A DNA stretch of 6,800 nucleotides, taken from PUMD01 sp964599275. Its GTDB lineage: Bacteria; Bacillota; Sulfobacillia; SLMV01. The notes beneath the pieces were generated by a model, which saw only the letters and a list, made by a program, of their open reading frames with translations, ran no database searches and was not told the origin of the DNA. Location of the stretch: NCBI GenBank assembly GCA_964599275.1, contig CAZRFK010000091.1, forward strand, positions 1 to 6,800. The letters run 5' to 3'. A program made the position numbers and the translations under genes. This document shows positions 1 through 5,942 of the stretch, piece by piece; position 1 is the first letter of the stretch; each line of letters opens with the position of its first letter.

Positions 1-36
1 GACTTGCTGCTGCTGTACCTTCAGGGAGGGGGAGAG

Positions 37-471
37 TCACTGCTCACAGCATTGTTCACCGGGGAAAAAGCGGGATATAAGTCCACGCAGCATGGCAGCA
101 TGGCGTCCCTCATCGCGGGAAGTCTCGGTGAAAACAATTGCCGCATCCTGCTTATTCAATTCTTGGGCTTCTTCTACAGCATCTGCTTTTCCTTTTTGTG
201 CATTCAATTCACCATTGAGCATCATTTGCAGATTCTCACGTATATCACCGCATATCAGATCATTCAACTCAGCAAAACGGGCGGCGTGTTCCGCTTCCTC
301 CCAGGCTATTGTTTTCAGTACTTCAGCGATCTCTGGATATCCCTGCCGCTGCGCCTGCTTGGCCATTGCCAGATATTGCCCTACTTCGGAAGTTTCTCCC
401 CGGAAATTGGCGTGTACTTTTTCCTCCAGATCAGACTTCTTTGCTTTTCCCATCTTGCACTTACTGCTCAT
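37..471 (-). CDS. Rubrerythrin-family ferritin-like diiron protein, rubredoxin-less
   Basis: Predicted cytoplasmic diiron protein of 144 aa, likely a peroxide (and possibly oxygen) reductase. The ferritin-like ligands are visible: E26 in RGET, E59 and H62 in WEEAEH, E88 in NGEL, and E121 and H124 in DEGRH. The helix around GQYLAMAKQAQRQGYPE resembles the diiron domain of clostridial 'reverse' rubrerythrins (often named NADH peroxidase). Those carry an N-terminal rubredoxin domain. Here only about 20 residues, with a single Cys (C5), precede the diiron domain, and the C-terminus ends in CCEQ with no CxxC pairs. Electrons must therefore come from a separate rubredoxin or similar donor (inference). 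I chose ATG 471 over the in-frame GTG at 480 because AAGG/GGTGG lies at proper spacing before the ATG. It lies 65 bp downstream of perR on the same strand, which fits PerR control. The family is clear; the exact substrate is not. Confidence 0.9.
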   Translation of the reverse strand: MSSKCKMGKAKKSDLEEKVHANFRGETSEVGQYLAMAKQAQRQGYPEIAEVLKTIAWEEAEHAARFAELNDLICGDIRENLQMMLNGELNAQKGKADAVEEAQELNKQDAAIVFTETSRDEGRHAAMLRGLISRFFPGEQCCEQ

Positions 472-488
472 TTTATCCACCCTTATGT

Positions 489-499
489 AGTAATTATTA
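489..499. promoter_or_regulatory. Candidate PerR operator core before the rubrerythrin gene
   Basis: The plus strand reads AGTAATTATTA, 18 bp before the rubrerythrin ATG. Its TAATTATTA matches the centre of the Bacillus Per-box consensus (TTATAATnATTATAA), while the outer bases match poorly. The identical 11-mer sits 20 bp before the perR ATG at 997-1007. The shared sequence and spacing are observed; PerR binding is inferred. No convincing -35 element was found here, although AATAAT on the minus strand could serve as a -10. Confidence 0.45.
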
Positions 500-545
500 A
501 GTAATATCCGTTACTGGTTGAGACTAAAAAATAACTATTTGTACT

Positions 546-977
546 TCAACCTTCACGACACTTTCGACAGATTCCGATAGCGTTAATTTCGATTCTCATC
601 ACCTGATATTGTGGTGCTAACAGCAGTTTTTCAACTTTCTGCTGTATTTCATCATCATCGTCAGGCAGGTCATCGACTCGACCGCATCTCGAACAGGTAA
701 GGTGCGGGTGAATCTCAGTGTTCGGGTCGTAATGAAACTTCTGTTTCTGACCGACAGCGAACCTCCATACCAGATTGGCCTCTTCAAAAGATTCTAGGGT
801 CTTATACACCGTGTTCAGACTTATTGATGGCTGAATTTCTGAAACTGTTTCATATATCTCATCGGCGGTGGGGTGGTCGGTATTACCATGCAGAAAACTC
901 ATAATGGCAACGCGCTGGGGAGTAACTCGTAAGCCCCGTCGTCTCAGAATGCCTTCTATTTTATCTCGCTGCATCAT
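546..977 (-). CDS. perR: PerR-type peroxide-sensing repressor of the Fur family
   Basis: Metal-dependent transcriptional repressor, 143 aa from ATG 977. The winged-helix half contains LRVTPQRVAIM and the DNA-recognition segment SLNTVYKTLESF. The dimerisation half holds CSRCG and CRKC, the structural zinc site. Numbered from the GTG at 989, the five ligands of the Bacillus PerR regulatory metal site are all present: H39 (HPTADEIY), D88 (FHYD), H94 and H96 (IHPHL) and D107 (VDDL). The Asp at the D104-equivalent position and both His favour PerR over Fur or Zur (known for the family). The GTG codons at 989 and 986 are possible starts. I prefer ATG 977, or ATG 974 next to it, because GGTGGTGGG lies just upstream. 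PerR is inactivated by iron-catalysed oxidation of the His ligands. A promoter and a Per-box-like core overlap upstream, suggesting autoregulation, and the likely target, a rubrerythrin-family gene, follows directly. Confidence 0.92.
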   Translation of the reverse strand: MMQRDKIEGILRRRGLRVTPQRVAIMSFLHGNTDHPTADEIYETVSEIQPSISLNTVYKTLESFEEANLVWRFAVGQKQKFHYDPNTEIHPHLTCSRCGRVDDLPDDDDEIQQKVEKLLLAPQYQVMRIEINAIGICRKCREG

Positions 978-996
978 TGCGCCCACCACCGTTTCC

Positions 997-1007
997 AGTA
1001 ATTATTA
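997..1007. promoter_or_regulatory. Candidate PerR operator core overlapping the perR -10
   Basis: AGTAATTATTA on the plus strand is identical to the 11-mer at 489-499. It continues into TTAATTAG, so 1000-1015 is AT-rich and partly palindromic. It overlaps the predicted -10 (1004-1009) of perR, a position where a bound repressor would block polymerase. The binding protein is inferred to be PerR. Confidence 0.45.
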
Positions 1008-1032
1008 TTAATTAGTATCTATTCATTGTCAA
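1004..1032 (-). promoter_or_regulatory. Sigma-A type promoter of perR
   Basis: On the minus strand, TTGACA (1032-1027) is followed by a 17-bp spacer and AATAAT (1009-1004). The -35 is a perfect match, the -10 matches 5 of 6 bases and the spacing is ideal. A start near 997 would give a leader of about 20 nt to the ATG at 977. No RNA evidence is available. Confidence 0.7.
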
Positions 1033-1186
1033 GGGGTTTTCTGATAATTCAACCATATTACTCAAATGTCAGTGGCCAGTTGGCCGATTATATACAATAC
1101 AAACGTTCTGCCAGAGTGTGGCGTGAAGTGATACCGGAAGGGAGGGATGCAATGACAAGATCAACATCTGTATTCAAACCGGACAG

Positions 1187-1224
1187 AAGATAAAGGCAGC
1201 TGAGTGGATTTCTCAGCTGCCAAA
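1187..1224 (-). terminator. Intrinsic terminator of copZ
   Basis: Perfect 10-bp inverted repeat, GGCAGCTGAG (1195-1204) and CTCAGCTGCC (1212-1221), with a 7-nt loop. Read on the minus strand the hairpin is followed by TTTATCTT, a short U-rich tract, and it begins 16 nt beyond the copZ stop. On the plus strand no T-run follows, so it acts for the minus-strand gene. Confidence 0.75.
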
Positions 1225-1236
1225 TCAACAAACAAG

Positions 1237-1458
1237 TTACTTCACTTCATATCCTAGTTCTTCTATGACGTCGGAAATGGCGGTTTTCGAAGCGGGTGAT
1301 TCAACAATTATCTCTACTTCTTTAGAATCCAGATCAACCTCAACTTCAGCAACCCCGTCAACTTTCAAAAGACCTTCCTTGATGCTTTTTACACAGTGGG
1401 GACAAGTCATGCCTTCGACAGTAATCTTCACCACATTTGTGTTACCACAGCAGTTCAT
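1237..1458 (-). CDS. copZ: CopZ-type copper chaperone (heavy-metal-associated domain)
   Basis: A 73-aa cytoplasmic protein made of one HMA domain with the ferredoxin-like fold typical of CopZ and Atx1. It binds Cu(I) and passes it to a CopA-type P1B ATPase or to a CsoR-type repressor. The metal site is GMTCPHC, with C19 and C22, and a conserved Tyr (Y70, LGYEV) closes the domain. Length is normal for CopZ (about 69 aa) plus a short N-terminal extension, NCCGNTN, that adds a vicinal Cys pair (C3, C4) not usual for the family. ATG 1458 is preceded by a strong GAGGAGG at ideal spacing. The gene stands alone between its own promoter/operator and terminator; no copA or csoR lies in the window. HMA domains can carry other soft metals such as mercury, but the CsoR-like palindrome upstream favours copper. 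Confidence 0.9.
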   Translation of the reverse strand: MNCCGNTNVVKITVEGMTCPHCVKSIKEGLLKVDGVAEVEVDLDSKEVEIIVESPASKTAISDVIEELGYEVK

Positions 1459-1478
1459 TTTAAAACCTCCTCACCATC

Positions 1479-1507
1479 AATATACCCTTACGGGGTATAT
1501 TATGCAA
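1479..1507 (-). promoter_or_regulatory. Promoter of copZ
   Basis: On the minus strand TTGCAT (1507-1502), a 17-bp spacer and TATATT (1484-1479) form a plausible sigma-A promoter. The -35 is weak (3 of 6) and the -10 matches 5 of 6. The spacer is almost entirely occupied by the palindrome at 1480-1500, as expected for a repressor that blocks polymerase. Confidence 0.6.
1480..1500. promoter_or_regulatory. CsoR-type copper operator
   Basis: Perfect 8-bp inverted repeat ATATACCC (1480-1487) and GGGTATAT (1493-1500) around the spacer TTACG. The TACCC-TACG-GGGTA arrangement matches known CsoR operators such as that of Bacillus subtilis copZA (family knowledge). It covers the spacer and part of the -10 of the copZ promoter, so repression relieved by Cu(I) is inferred. 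The csoR gene itself is not in the window. Confidence 0.8.
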
Positions 1508-1650
1508 GTAGAACAGGATTAATTTAAAGTTTGCTCAGATGAGAGGCAGGAACATATTACCGAACAGTTGAAGATAAGTCCTACGGTTTCAGTAAGATAA
1601 TTTTCAGACAACTTGGACAAGCCTGCATTTGAAAAAGGGGGAACCTATTC

Positions 1651-2679
1651 ATGCGGTATGTTCAAATTCCGGGTACCGATTTACAGTTGGCTCGTGTGAG
1701 TTTCGGTGCCATACCCATAAGATCTTTGAGCTTTGATGAATCCAGGCGGGTAATTTTGGAATCCTGCGAATATGGAATCAATTTTTTTGACACCGCCCGC
1801 GGTTACGGAGATAGTGAAGAAAAGCTGGGCTATGCTCTGCAGGACCGCAGACAGGAAGTTGTTCTGGCGACCAAAACAGCCAGACGCACCCTGGATGAAG
1901 CCCGGGAAGAGCTTGAGACCAGTCTGAGTAACCTGGAAACCGACTATATCGACCTTTATCAACTTCATAACGTCAGCAGTGATGAGGATTTTGAAAAGAT
2001 AATGGCAGATGGGGGAGCTCTGGAGGCATTAAGGGAGGCGCAGGATGAAGGGTTGGTCCGGTATGTGGGAGTTACGTCTCATGACACAGAGACTTCCAAG
2101 CGTTTGATACGAAGCGGTGAATTTGTCTCCATTATGATACCCTTGAATTTCATGGAAGATGATTTCACTTCTGAAGTACTCCCACTGGCCCAAAAACACA
2201 ATGTTGCGGTAATCAACATGAAACCATTTGCTGGTGGCATGATAGAGGAAGCTTCTCTGGCACTGCGCTACGTCCTGGGTACCGAGGGGATTACTTTAAC
2301 AATTCCAGGTATGAGCAGCGTTGAGGAGGTACAGGAGAATGTCGGCTTCGCTGATTCCCCACAGGAGCTTACAGAAGCTGAGCTGGCGGAGCTGGAGGAG
2401 TTCAAAAATGAAATAGGCTCAGAATTTTGTCGATCCTGTGATTATTGTCAGCCCTGTCCCAATGAGGTGGAGATTTCACGTGTTCTGCGCAGTATGCGGG
2501 GGTTCCGCCGTCTGGGACAGAGCTGGCTGAAAGATAATCTCTCAATGATAAGAAAAAATGTTCAGGCATGTGAAGACTGTGGGGTTTGCCTGCCGAGATG
2601 TCCTTATAATCTGGACATTCCACGCCTGCTGCAGGAGCAGCTGGACGAGCTGCAGGAGCATGTGGCCCAGAGTACGTAG
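1651..2679 (+). CDS. Aldo/keto reductase with C-terminal 4Fe-4S ferredoxin-like domain
   Basis: A 342-aa cytoplasmic oxidoreductase. Residues 1 to about 235 form the aldo/keto reductase barrel with the full catalytic tetrad: D47 and Y52 (FDTARGYGDSE), K75 (LATKT) and H106 (YQLHN). LTIPGMSS near residue 216 lies where the nucleotide-binding loop is expected. The C-terminal 85 residues carry two cysteine motifs: C260-C263-C266-C269 (CRSCDYCQPCP) and C307-C310-C313-C317 (CEDCGVCLPRCP). These could hold two 4Fe-4S clusters. This architecture is common in anaerobes and the physiological substrate is usually unknown; the clusters suggest electron exchange with ferredoxin (inference). ATG 1651 has AAGGGGG upstream. 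Only weak promoter candidates were found at 1530-1605. It converges on the dipeptidase gene and shares the palindrome at 2696-2746 with it. Confidence 0.9.
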   Translation: MRYVQIPGTDLQLARVSFGAIPIRSLSFDESRRVILESCEYGINFFDTARGYGDSEEKLGYALQDRRQEVVLATKTARRTLDEAREELETSLSNLETDYIDLYQLHNVSSDEDFEKIMADGGALEALREAQDEGLVRYVGVTSHDTETSKRLIRSGEFVSIMIPLNFMEDDFTSEVLPLAQKHNVAVINMKPFAGGMIEEASLALRYVLGTEGITLTIPGMSSVEEVQENVGFADSPQELTEAELAELEEFKNEIGSEFCRSCDYCQPCPNEVEISRVLRSMRGFRRLGQSWLKDNLSMIRKNVQACEDCGVCLPRCPYNLDIPRLLQEQLDELQEHVAQST

Positions 2680-2695
2680 AGTATGATTGTGCGAG

Positions 2696-2746
2696 AATTC
2701 GAACCGCACCCACTTGTTAGTTGCCCCGGTGGGTGCGGTTCGAATT
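2696..2746. repeat. Perfect 18-bp inverted repeat between convergent genes; possible bidirectional terminator
   Basis: Left arm AATTCGAACCGCACCCAC (2696-2713) and right arm GTGGGTGCGGTTCGAATT (2729-2746) are exact reverse complements around a 15-nt loop. It starts 16 nt after the aldo/keto reductase stop and ends 11 nt before the end of the dipeptidase gene, so it could end both transcripts. No T-run follows on either strand, and the loop is longer than in most intrinsic terminators, so the mechanism is unclear. The right arm contains GGTTCGAAT, like a tRNA T-arm, but the matching stem and acceptor are missing. Confidence 0.65.
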
Positions 2747-2757
2747 GAAAGTGATGA

Positions 2758-4131
2758 TTAACCATCGTGGGAAGCGAGCTGTTTGAATACCTCCGCGCTT
2801 ATTTCAATCCCCTGATAAAAGCAGTCCAGCCGAATATTTTCATTGGGGGAGTGATTGTTCTCATCAGCATTAGCATAAGGCACTCCTATATGCGGTATAC
2901 CGAGAACATCCGGCCATACGGCATTTGGTAAGCTTCCGCCGCCGGAGGGCTTGATGTGGGGTTTACGTCCAGTGATGTTTCTGGCTGCTGCAGCTATGGG
3001 TTCTATTGCGGGATGTTCAGGGTGAGTCCTGCTGGGCTCCATTGCGCCGATTCCCCTCTGGAGGACTTTCACCCGTGGGTCCACTTTTTTGACGTGTCTG
3101 GTGACTTTCTCAACTATATCCTCGCTTTTTTGATCAGCAACCATTCTGATGTCTATCCGGCATTCTGCCTCTGAAGGGATAATGGTTTTACTTCCGGGGC
3201 CGACATAACCGGAAGAAATGCCGCTGATATTGAAGTATGGTTTGAGCATGATCCTCTTGTAATACTCCTGTTTTTCCATGGGGACGCGGGAAAGGCCCAT
3301 GGTGGCACCGAATTCTTCGGCATCAAAAGGAAGTTCCTCTATTAATTTTTCTTCCACCTCAGTAATAGGCCGAACATCATCATAAAAACCCTCGATGAGT
3401 ACCTCTCCAGATGGATCGACCATGCTGGACAAAACGTGGGTCAACATCCAGACAGGGTTGGGGGCTACGCCTCCCTTGTTGCCGGAGTGATTATCGCGGT
3501 CTGCTCCCTCGGCTACAAGGGTTATGCCCACTATGCCCCTATTTCCGAGTGAGACAACTGGATCCCCGGAAGGATGCATCCCACCGTCGGATATATAAAC
3601 CAGGTCAGCATCGAGTTTGTCGCTGTGCTCAGTGGCGAAGTGTCTGAGATAGGGAGAACCTGATTCTTCTTCACCCTCAAATACGAATTTTATGTTTATA
3701 GGAGGTGCTCCAGCCACTTCAATGTAGGCTGCGGCCGCCAGTACATGAGCAATCAGCTGGCCCTTGTTGTCTCCGGTACCCCTTCCGAATAATCTGCCTT
3801 CTCGCAGGGTTGGTTCGAAGGGAGGGGATTCCCAAAGTTCCATCGGTTCGGGAGGTTGCACGTCGTAATGTCCGTAGCAAAGCAGTGTATAATCATCGGA
3901 TATTCCATCGAGCTCCCCATAAACTACCGGCTGGCCGGGAGTTTGCAGGATTTCTGCTTCAATTGAGTGCTGGCGCATGATATCGGCCAGAAGCTGAGCG
4001 CATTCGGTCACTCCGTCATCGTGGGCACTGATACTCGGTTGAGCAACCAGCTGTTTCAGGATTTTCAGATGTGAATCTCTGTGTTGTCTTAGGTACTGTT
4101 TAACCTTGGCAAGTACTTTATCTTCTGACAT
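2758..4131 (-). CDS. M20 family metallodipeptidase
   Basis: A 457-aa cytoplasmic zinc peptidase of the M20 (ArgE/DapE/CPG2) clan, dipeptidase branch. The dimetal site is visible: H88 and D90 in YGHYDVQP, bridging D121 in GRGTGDNKG, catalytic base E155 and ligand E156 in FEGEEESGS, D182 in YISDGG, and H427 in ENNHSPNE. H214 in DNHSG probably reaches across the dimer in the inserted lid domain (roughly residues 200-330). There is no signal peptide. The length is normal for M20 dipeptidases. ATG 4131 is preceded by GAGGAGG with 8-nt spacing, which decides it over an in-frame TTG at 4170. It lies 152 bp downstream of threonine ammonia-lyase on the same strand; no clear promoter or terminator was seen in that gap. 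A role in dipeptide use, or in amidohydrolysis of another small acylated amino acid, is inferred; exact specificity cannot be read. Confidence 0.9.
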   Translation of the reverse strand: MSEDKVLAKVKQYLRQHRDSHLKILKQLVAQPSISAHDDGVTECAQLLADIMRQHSIEAEILQTPGQPVVYGELDGISDDYTLLCYGHYDVQPPEPMELWESPPFEPTLREGRLFGRGTGDNKGQLIAHVLAAAAYIEVAGAPPINIKFVFEGEEESGSPYLRHFATEHSDKLDADLVYISDGGMHPSGDPVVSLGNRGIVGITLVAEGADRDNHSGNKGGVAPNPVWMLTHVLSSMVDPSGEVLIEGFYDDVRPITEVEEKLIEELPFDAEEFGATMGLSRVPMEKQEYYKRIMLKPYFNISGISSGYVGPGSKTIIPSEAECRIDIRMVADQKSEDIVEKVTRHVKKVDPRVKVLQRGIGAMEPSRTHPEHPAIEPIAAAARNITGRKPHIKPSGGGSLPNAVWPDVLGIPHIGVPYANADENNHSPNENIRLDCFYQGIEISAEVFKQLASHDG

Positions 4132-4283
4132 AAAAGATGCCTCCTCTTGATGGTGCCTTGGCAGGTGCAATTCAACAATTTCTACGCAGAGTGGTGAAAA
4201 GCCTTTTTTTCGCCGATAAAGGACAGCAGTTCTCCTTTGTGAATGGAAACATAAGCGAACTCCACGTATTGACAGGTGATGAA

Positions 4284-5492
4284 CTAATCAACTCTAACCC
4301 TGTAACCCGCTTGCTTCAGAGAGTCTGTCAGACTGTGAATGTGTTCTGGTCCCCGGGTTTCAATTACCATATTGACTTGCACTTCATCTAGGGGCACCTC
4401 AGGGTCGAGGCGGTCGTGTCGGATGGAGATAACGTTGGCTTTTTGCCCGGCGACAATAGACAGCAGCTGCTTCAGGTTTCCGGGGCTGTCAGATATGGTG
4501 GTGGTGAGCTTGACCCTGATACCGGTTTTGGCCAGACCCTTATCTATAATGCGGGATATGAAATTCATGTCGATATTTCCGCCGCTGAGCACTGCAACTG
4601 TCTTGTCATCAGGAATAACGTCAATTTTGGAGTGCAATAGGGCGGCCAGTGATGCGGCTCCCGCCGGTTCTGTAACCAACTTTGCTCGCTGTAGAAGCAG
4701 CATTACCGTTGCGGCAATCTCCTTGTCATCAACAGTGACAACTTCATCGACGTACTGTTTGATGAGTGAAAAGGTCAGGTCGCCGGGGCGTTTTATGCTT
4801 ATACCGTCAGCAATGGTTCGCGTAGATTGCAGCGATGAAATCTCACCGACTTGAAGTGAGTTTTTAACCGAAGCGGCTCCCGCTGCTTCAACTCCTATTA
4901 TGCGGACACCAGGATTTTGGGTTTTAACAGCTGCGCTAATACCCGATATTAATCCACCTCCGCCGATAGGGGCGACAATGACGTCTACCTCAGGAAGTTC
5001 TTCAAGTATTTCCAGACCAATGGTACCCTGACCGGCGATAACCTGTGGATTGTTGAAAGCATGAACAAATGTTGCGTTGTTTTCTTCAGCGATCTCCTTC
5101 GCCCTGTCGTAGGAATCATCAAATACAGTACCGTGCAATACTACTTCAGCCCCATAGGATCTGGTGGCTGCTATCTTGGAGATCGGTGTCCCTTCCGGCA
5201 TTACAATGACTGCGGGTATTTCAGCCATACCCGCGGCATAGGCTACGCCCTGAGCATGGTTGCCTGCGCTTGCGGCCACAACACCATTACTGCGCTCGGC
5301 CTCGGGAAGACAACTCATGAAATTATAGGCGCCCCGTATTTTGAAGGATCCTGTTTTTTGGAGGTTTTCCGTTTTTAAATAAACTTCTGCGTTGGACATG
5401 TTGCTGAAGGTGTGAGACGGGTCAAGAGTTGTGCGGTGGATAAGTCCCTCCAGCCTTTCATTTGCGGTTACGATATCTTCATGAGTTATCAA
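4284..5492 (-). CDS. ilvA: Threonine ammonia-lyase (threonine dehydratase), ACT-containing
   Basis: A 402-aa PLP enzyme that converts L-threonine to 2-oxobutanoate and ammonia, usually also acting on serine. The fold-type II core shows K51 (TGSFKIRGA, the PLP lysine), SAGNHAQG at 75-82, the phosphate-binding loop PIGGGGL at 175-181, TEPAGAA at 274-280 and LSGGNID at 302-308. Residues from about 326 form one ACT-like regulatory domain (KLTTTISDSPGNL onwards). This is the medium-length form, shorter than the roughly 510-aa biosynthetic E. coli IlvA. The start is TTG at 5492, giving MITHEDI, which matches the usual family N-terminus. GGGAG lies 10 nt upstream and no in-frame ATG exists nearby. 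Whether it serves isoleucine synthesis or threonine catabolism is open; the dipeptidase downstream and the absence of ilv genes lean to catabolism. A TATAAT promoter lies at 5547-5575. Confidence 0.93.
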   Translation of the reverse strand: MITHEDIVTANERLEGLIHRTTLDPSHTFSNMSNAEVYLKTENLQKTGSFKIRGAYNFMSCLPEAERSNGVVAASAGNHAQGVAYAAGMAEIPAVIVMPEGTPISKIAATRSYGAEVVLHGTVFDDSYDRAKEIAEENNATFVHAFNNPQVIAGQGTIGLEILEELPEVDVIVAPIGGGGLISGISAAVKTQNPGVRIIGVEAAGAASVKNSLQVGEISSLQSTRTIADGISIKRPGDLTFSLIKQYVDEVVTVDDKEIAATVMLLLQRAKLVTEPAGAASLAALLHSKIDVIPDDKTVAVLSGGNIDMNFISRIIDKGLAKTGIRVKLTTTISDSPGNLKQLLSIVAGQKANVISIRHDRLDPEVPLDEVQVNMVIETRGPEHIHSLTDSLKQAGYRVRVD

Positions 5493-5546
5493 CTCGAATC
5501 ATCTCCCATTTTTCAATATTAGTGCATCCAGACTGCAACTTAACAA

Positions 5547-5575
5547 ATTATAACTCAACTTAACCATACCTTTAA
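5547..5575 (-). promoter_or_regulatory. Candidate promoter of ilvA
   Basis: On the minus strand TTAAAG (5575-5570), a 17-bp spacer and a perfect TATAAT (5552-5547). The -35 is weak at 3 of 6. A CCCAGGT heptamer (minus strand, 5581-5575) abuts the -35 and may be an activator or repressor site, since the same heptamer recurs at 5679-5702. The leader to the TTG start would be about 50 nt. Confidence 0.5.
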
Positions 5576-5678
5576 CCTGGGTTTTTAATAAAGATTATCA
5601 GCACTGGATGAGTGAATCAGGATTTCCTTTTCCGGTCAAAAACCACCGCACATCAATACTGCAGCTGCTATTTTGTGA

Positions 5679-5702
5679 ACCTGGGGTGGTTTTAACCCAG
5701 GT
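5679..5702. repeat. ACCTGGG inverted repeat, third copy at 5575-5581
   Basis: ACCTGGG (5679-5685) and CCCAGGT (5696-5702) form a perfect 7-bp inverted repeat with a 10-nt spacer. A further ACCTGGG at 5575-5581 abuts the ilvA -35. The 9-mer AACCCAGGT is shared in opposite orientation by 5694-5702 and 5575-5583. The pair overlaps the -35 of the candidate plus-strand promoter, so a shared regulator of the two divergent units is possible but unproven. Confidence 0.4.
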
Positions 5703-5822
5703 AAGACAATATTATAAAGTTGTGGGCCCTAATAGAAGGGCATTGGCAGGAAGGTGGGATGGGTATGGGATAGGACAAAATATCCATCCATACTGATATT
5801 CAGAGAAGTACAGGAGAATTGA

Positions 5823-5924
5823 CGCTGATACTGTCTGTGGTAAGTTAACTGCAACAGCAGACATATCTGGTTTATCTGCTGTTTGCTGAGGGGAACAGCC
5901 GTGCTGTTTCCCACACTCAAAGCG
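5823..5924 (+). ncRNA. Candidate structured 5' leader (three-way junction) upstream of the small ORF
   Basis: Two adjacent hairpins can be drawn by hand. The first has a 9-bp perfect stem, AACAGCAGA (5853-5861) with TCTGCTGTT (5875-5883), extended past one bulge by GC/GC. The second has a 10-bp stem, GGGGAACAGC (5890-5899) with GCTGTTTCCC (5903-5912), including one G-U pair and a CGU loop. TGTGG (5836-5840) with CCACA (5911-5915) and CGCT (5823-5826) with AGCG (5921-5924) could close them into a junction; the CCACA pairing competes with the base of the second hairpin. It ends 3 nt before the Shine-Dalgarno GGGAGGG. I matched no known riboswitch consensus. Confidence 0.35.
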
Positions 5925-5942
5925 ACGGGAGGGTGATGGGTC

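Larger units (their letters stand above)
5493..5942. other. 450-bp divergent intergenic region rich in inverted repeats
   Basis: No convincing protein gene lies here; the 62-codon frame at 5608-5796 lacks a ribosome binding site. The region holds the ilvA promoter, ACCTGGG heptamers, a possible plus-strand promoter (TTTTAA 5690-5695, 17-bp spacer, TATAAA 5713-5718) and the folded-leader candidate at 5823-5924. Smaller inverted repeats also occur, such as AAAACCACC (5638-5646) with GGTGGTTTT, and GTATGG with CCATAC within 5763-5793. Much of 5720-5942 is probably the 5' leader of the small ORF/DUF1893 operon (inference). Confidence 0.5.

Noticed and set aside
1152..1193. 13-codon plus-strand frame (MTRSTSVFKPDRR) with GGGAGGG upstream, followed by a hairpin, like an attenuation leader peptide
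   Set aside because: The hairpin has its T-rich side on the minus strand and fits as the copZ terminator; no plus-strand gene follows for attenuation.
2696..2746. tRNA fragment or attachment site suggested by GGTTCGAAT
   Set aside because: No complementary T-stem, acceptor stem or CCA is present on either strand, and no integrase or mobile gene is nearby.
4137..4391. 84-codon plus-strand frame across the ilvA-dipeptidase gap
   Set aside because: It overlaps the 3' end of ilvA in antisense, has no recognisable domain and no ribosome binding site.
5608..5796. 62-codon plus-strand frame in the divergent intergenic region
   Set aside because: No Shine-Dalgarno, no recognisable domain, and it overlaps inverted repeats and the candidate promoter.
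5493..5942. T-box or other known amino-acid riboswitch controlling ilvA
   Set aside because: No T-box core (AGGGTGG-ACCGCG type) is found on the minus strand, and the ilvA promoter leaves a leader of only about 50 nt.
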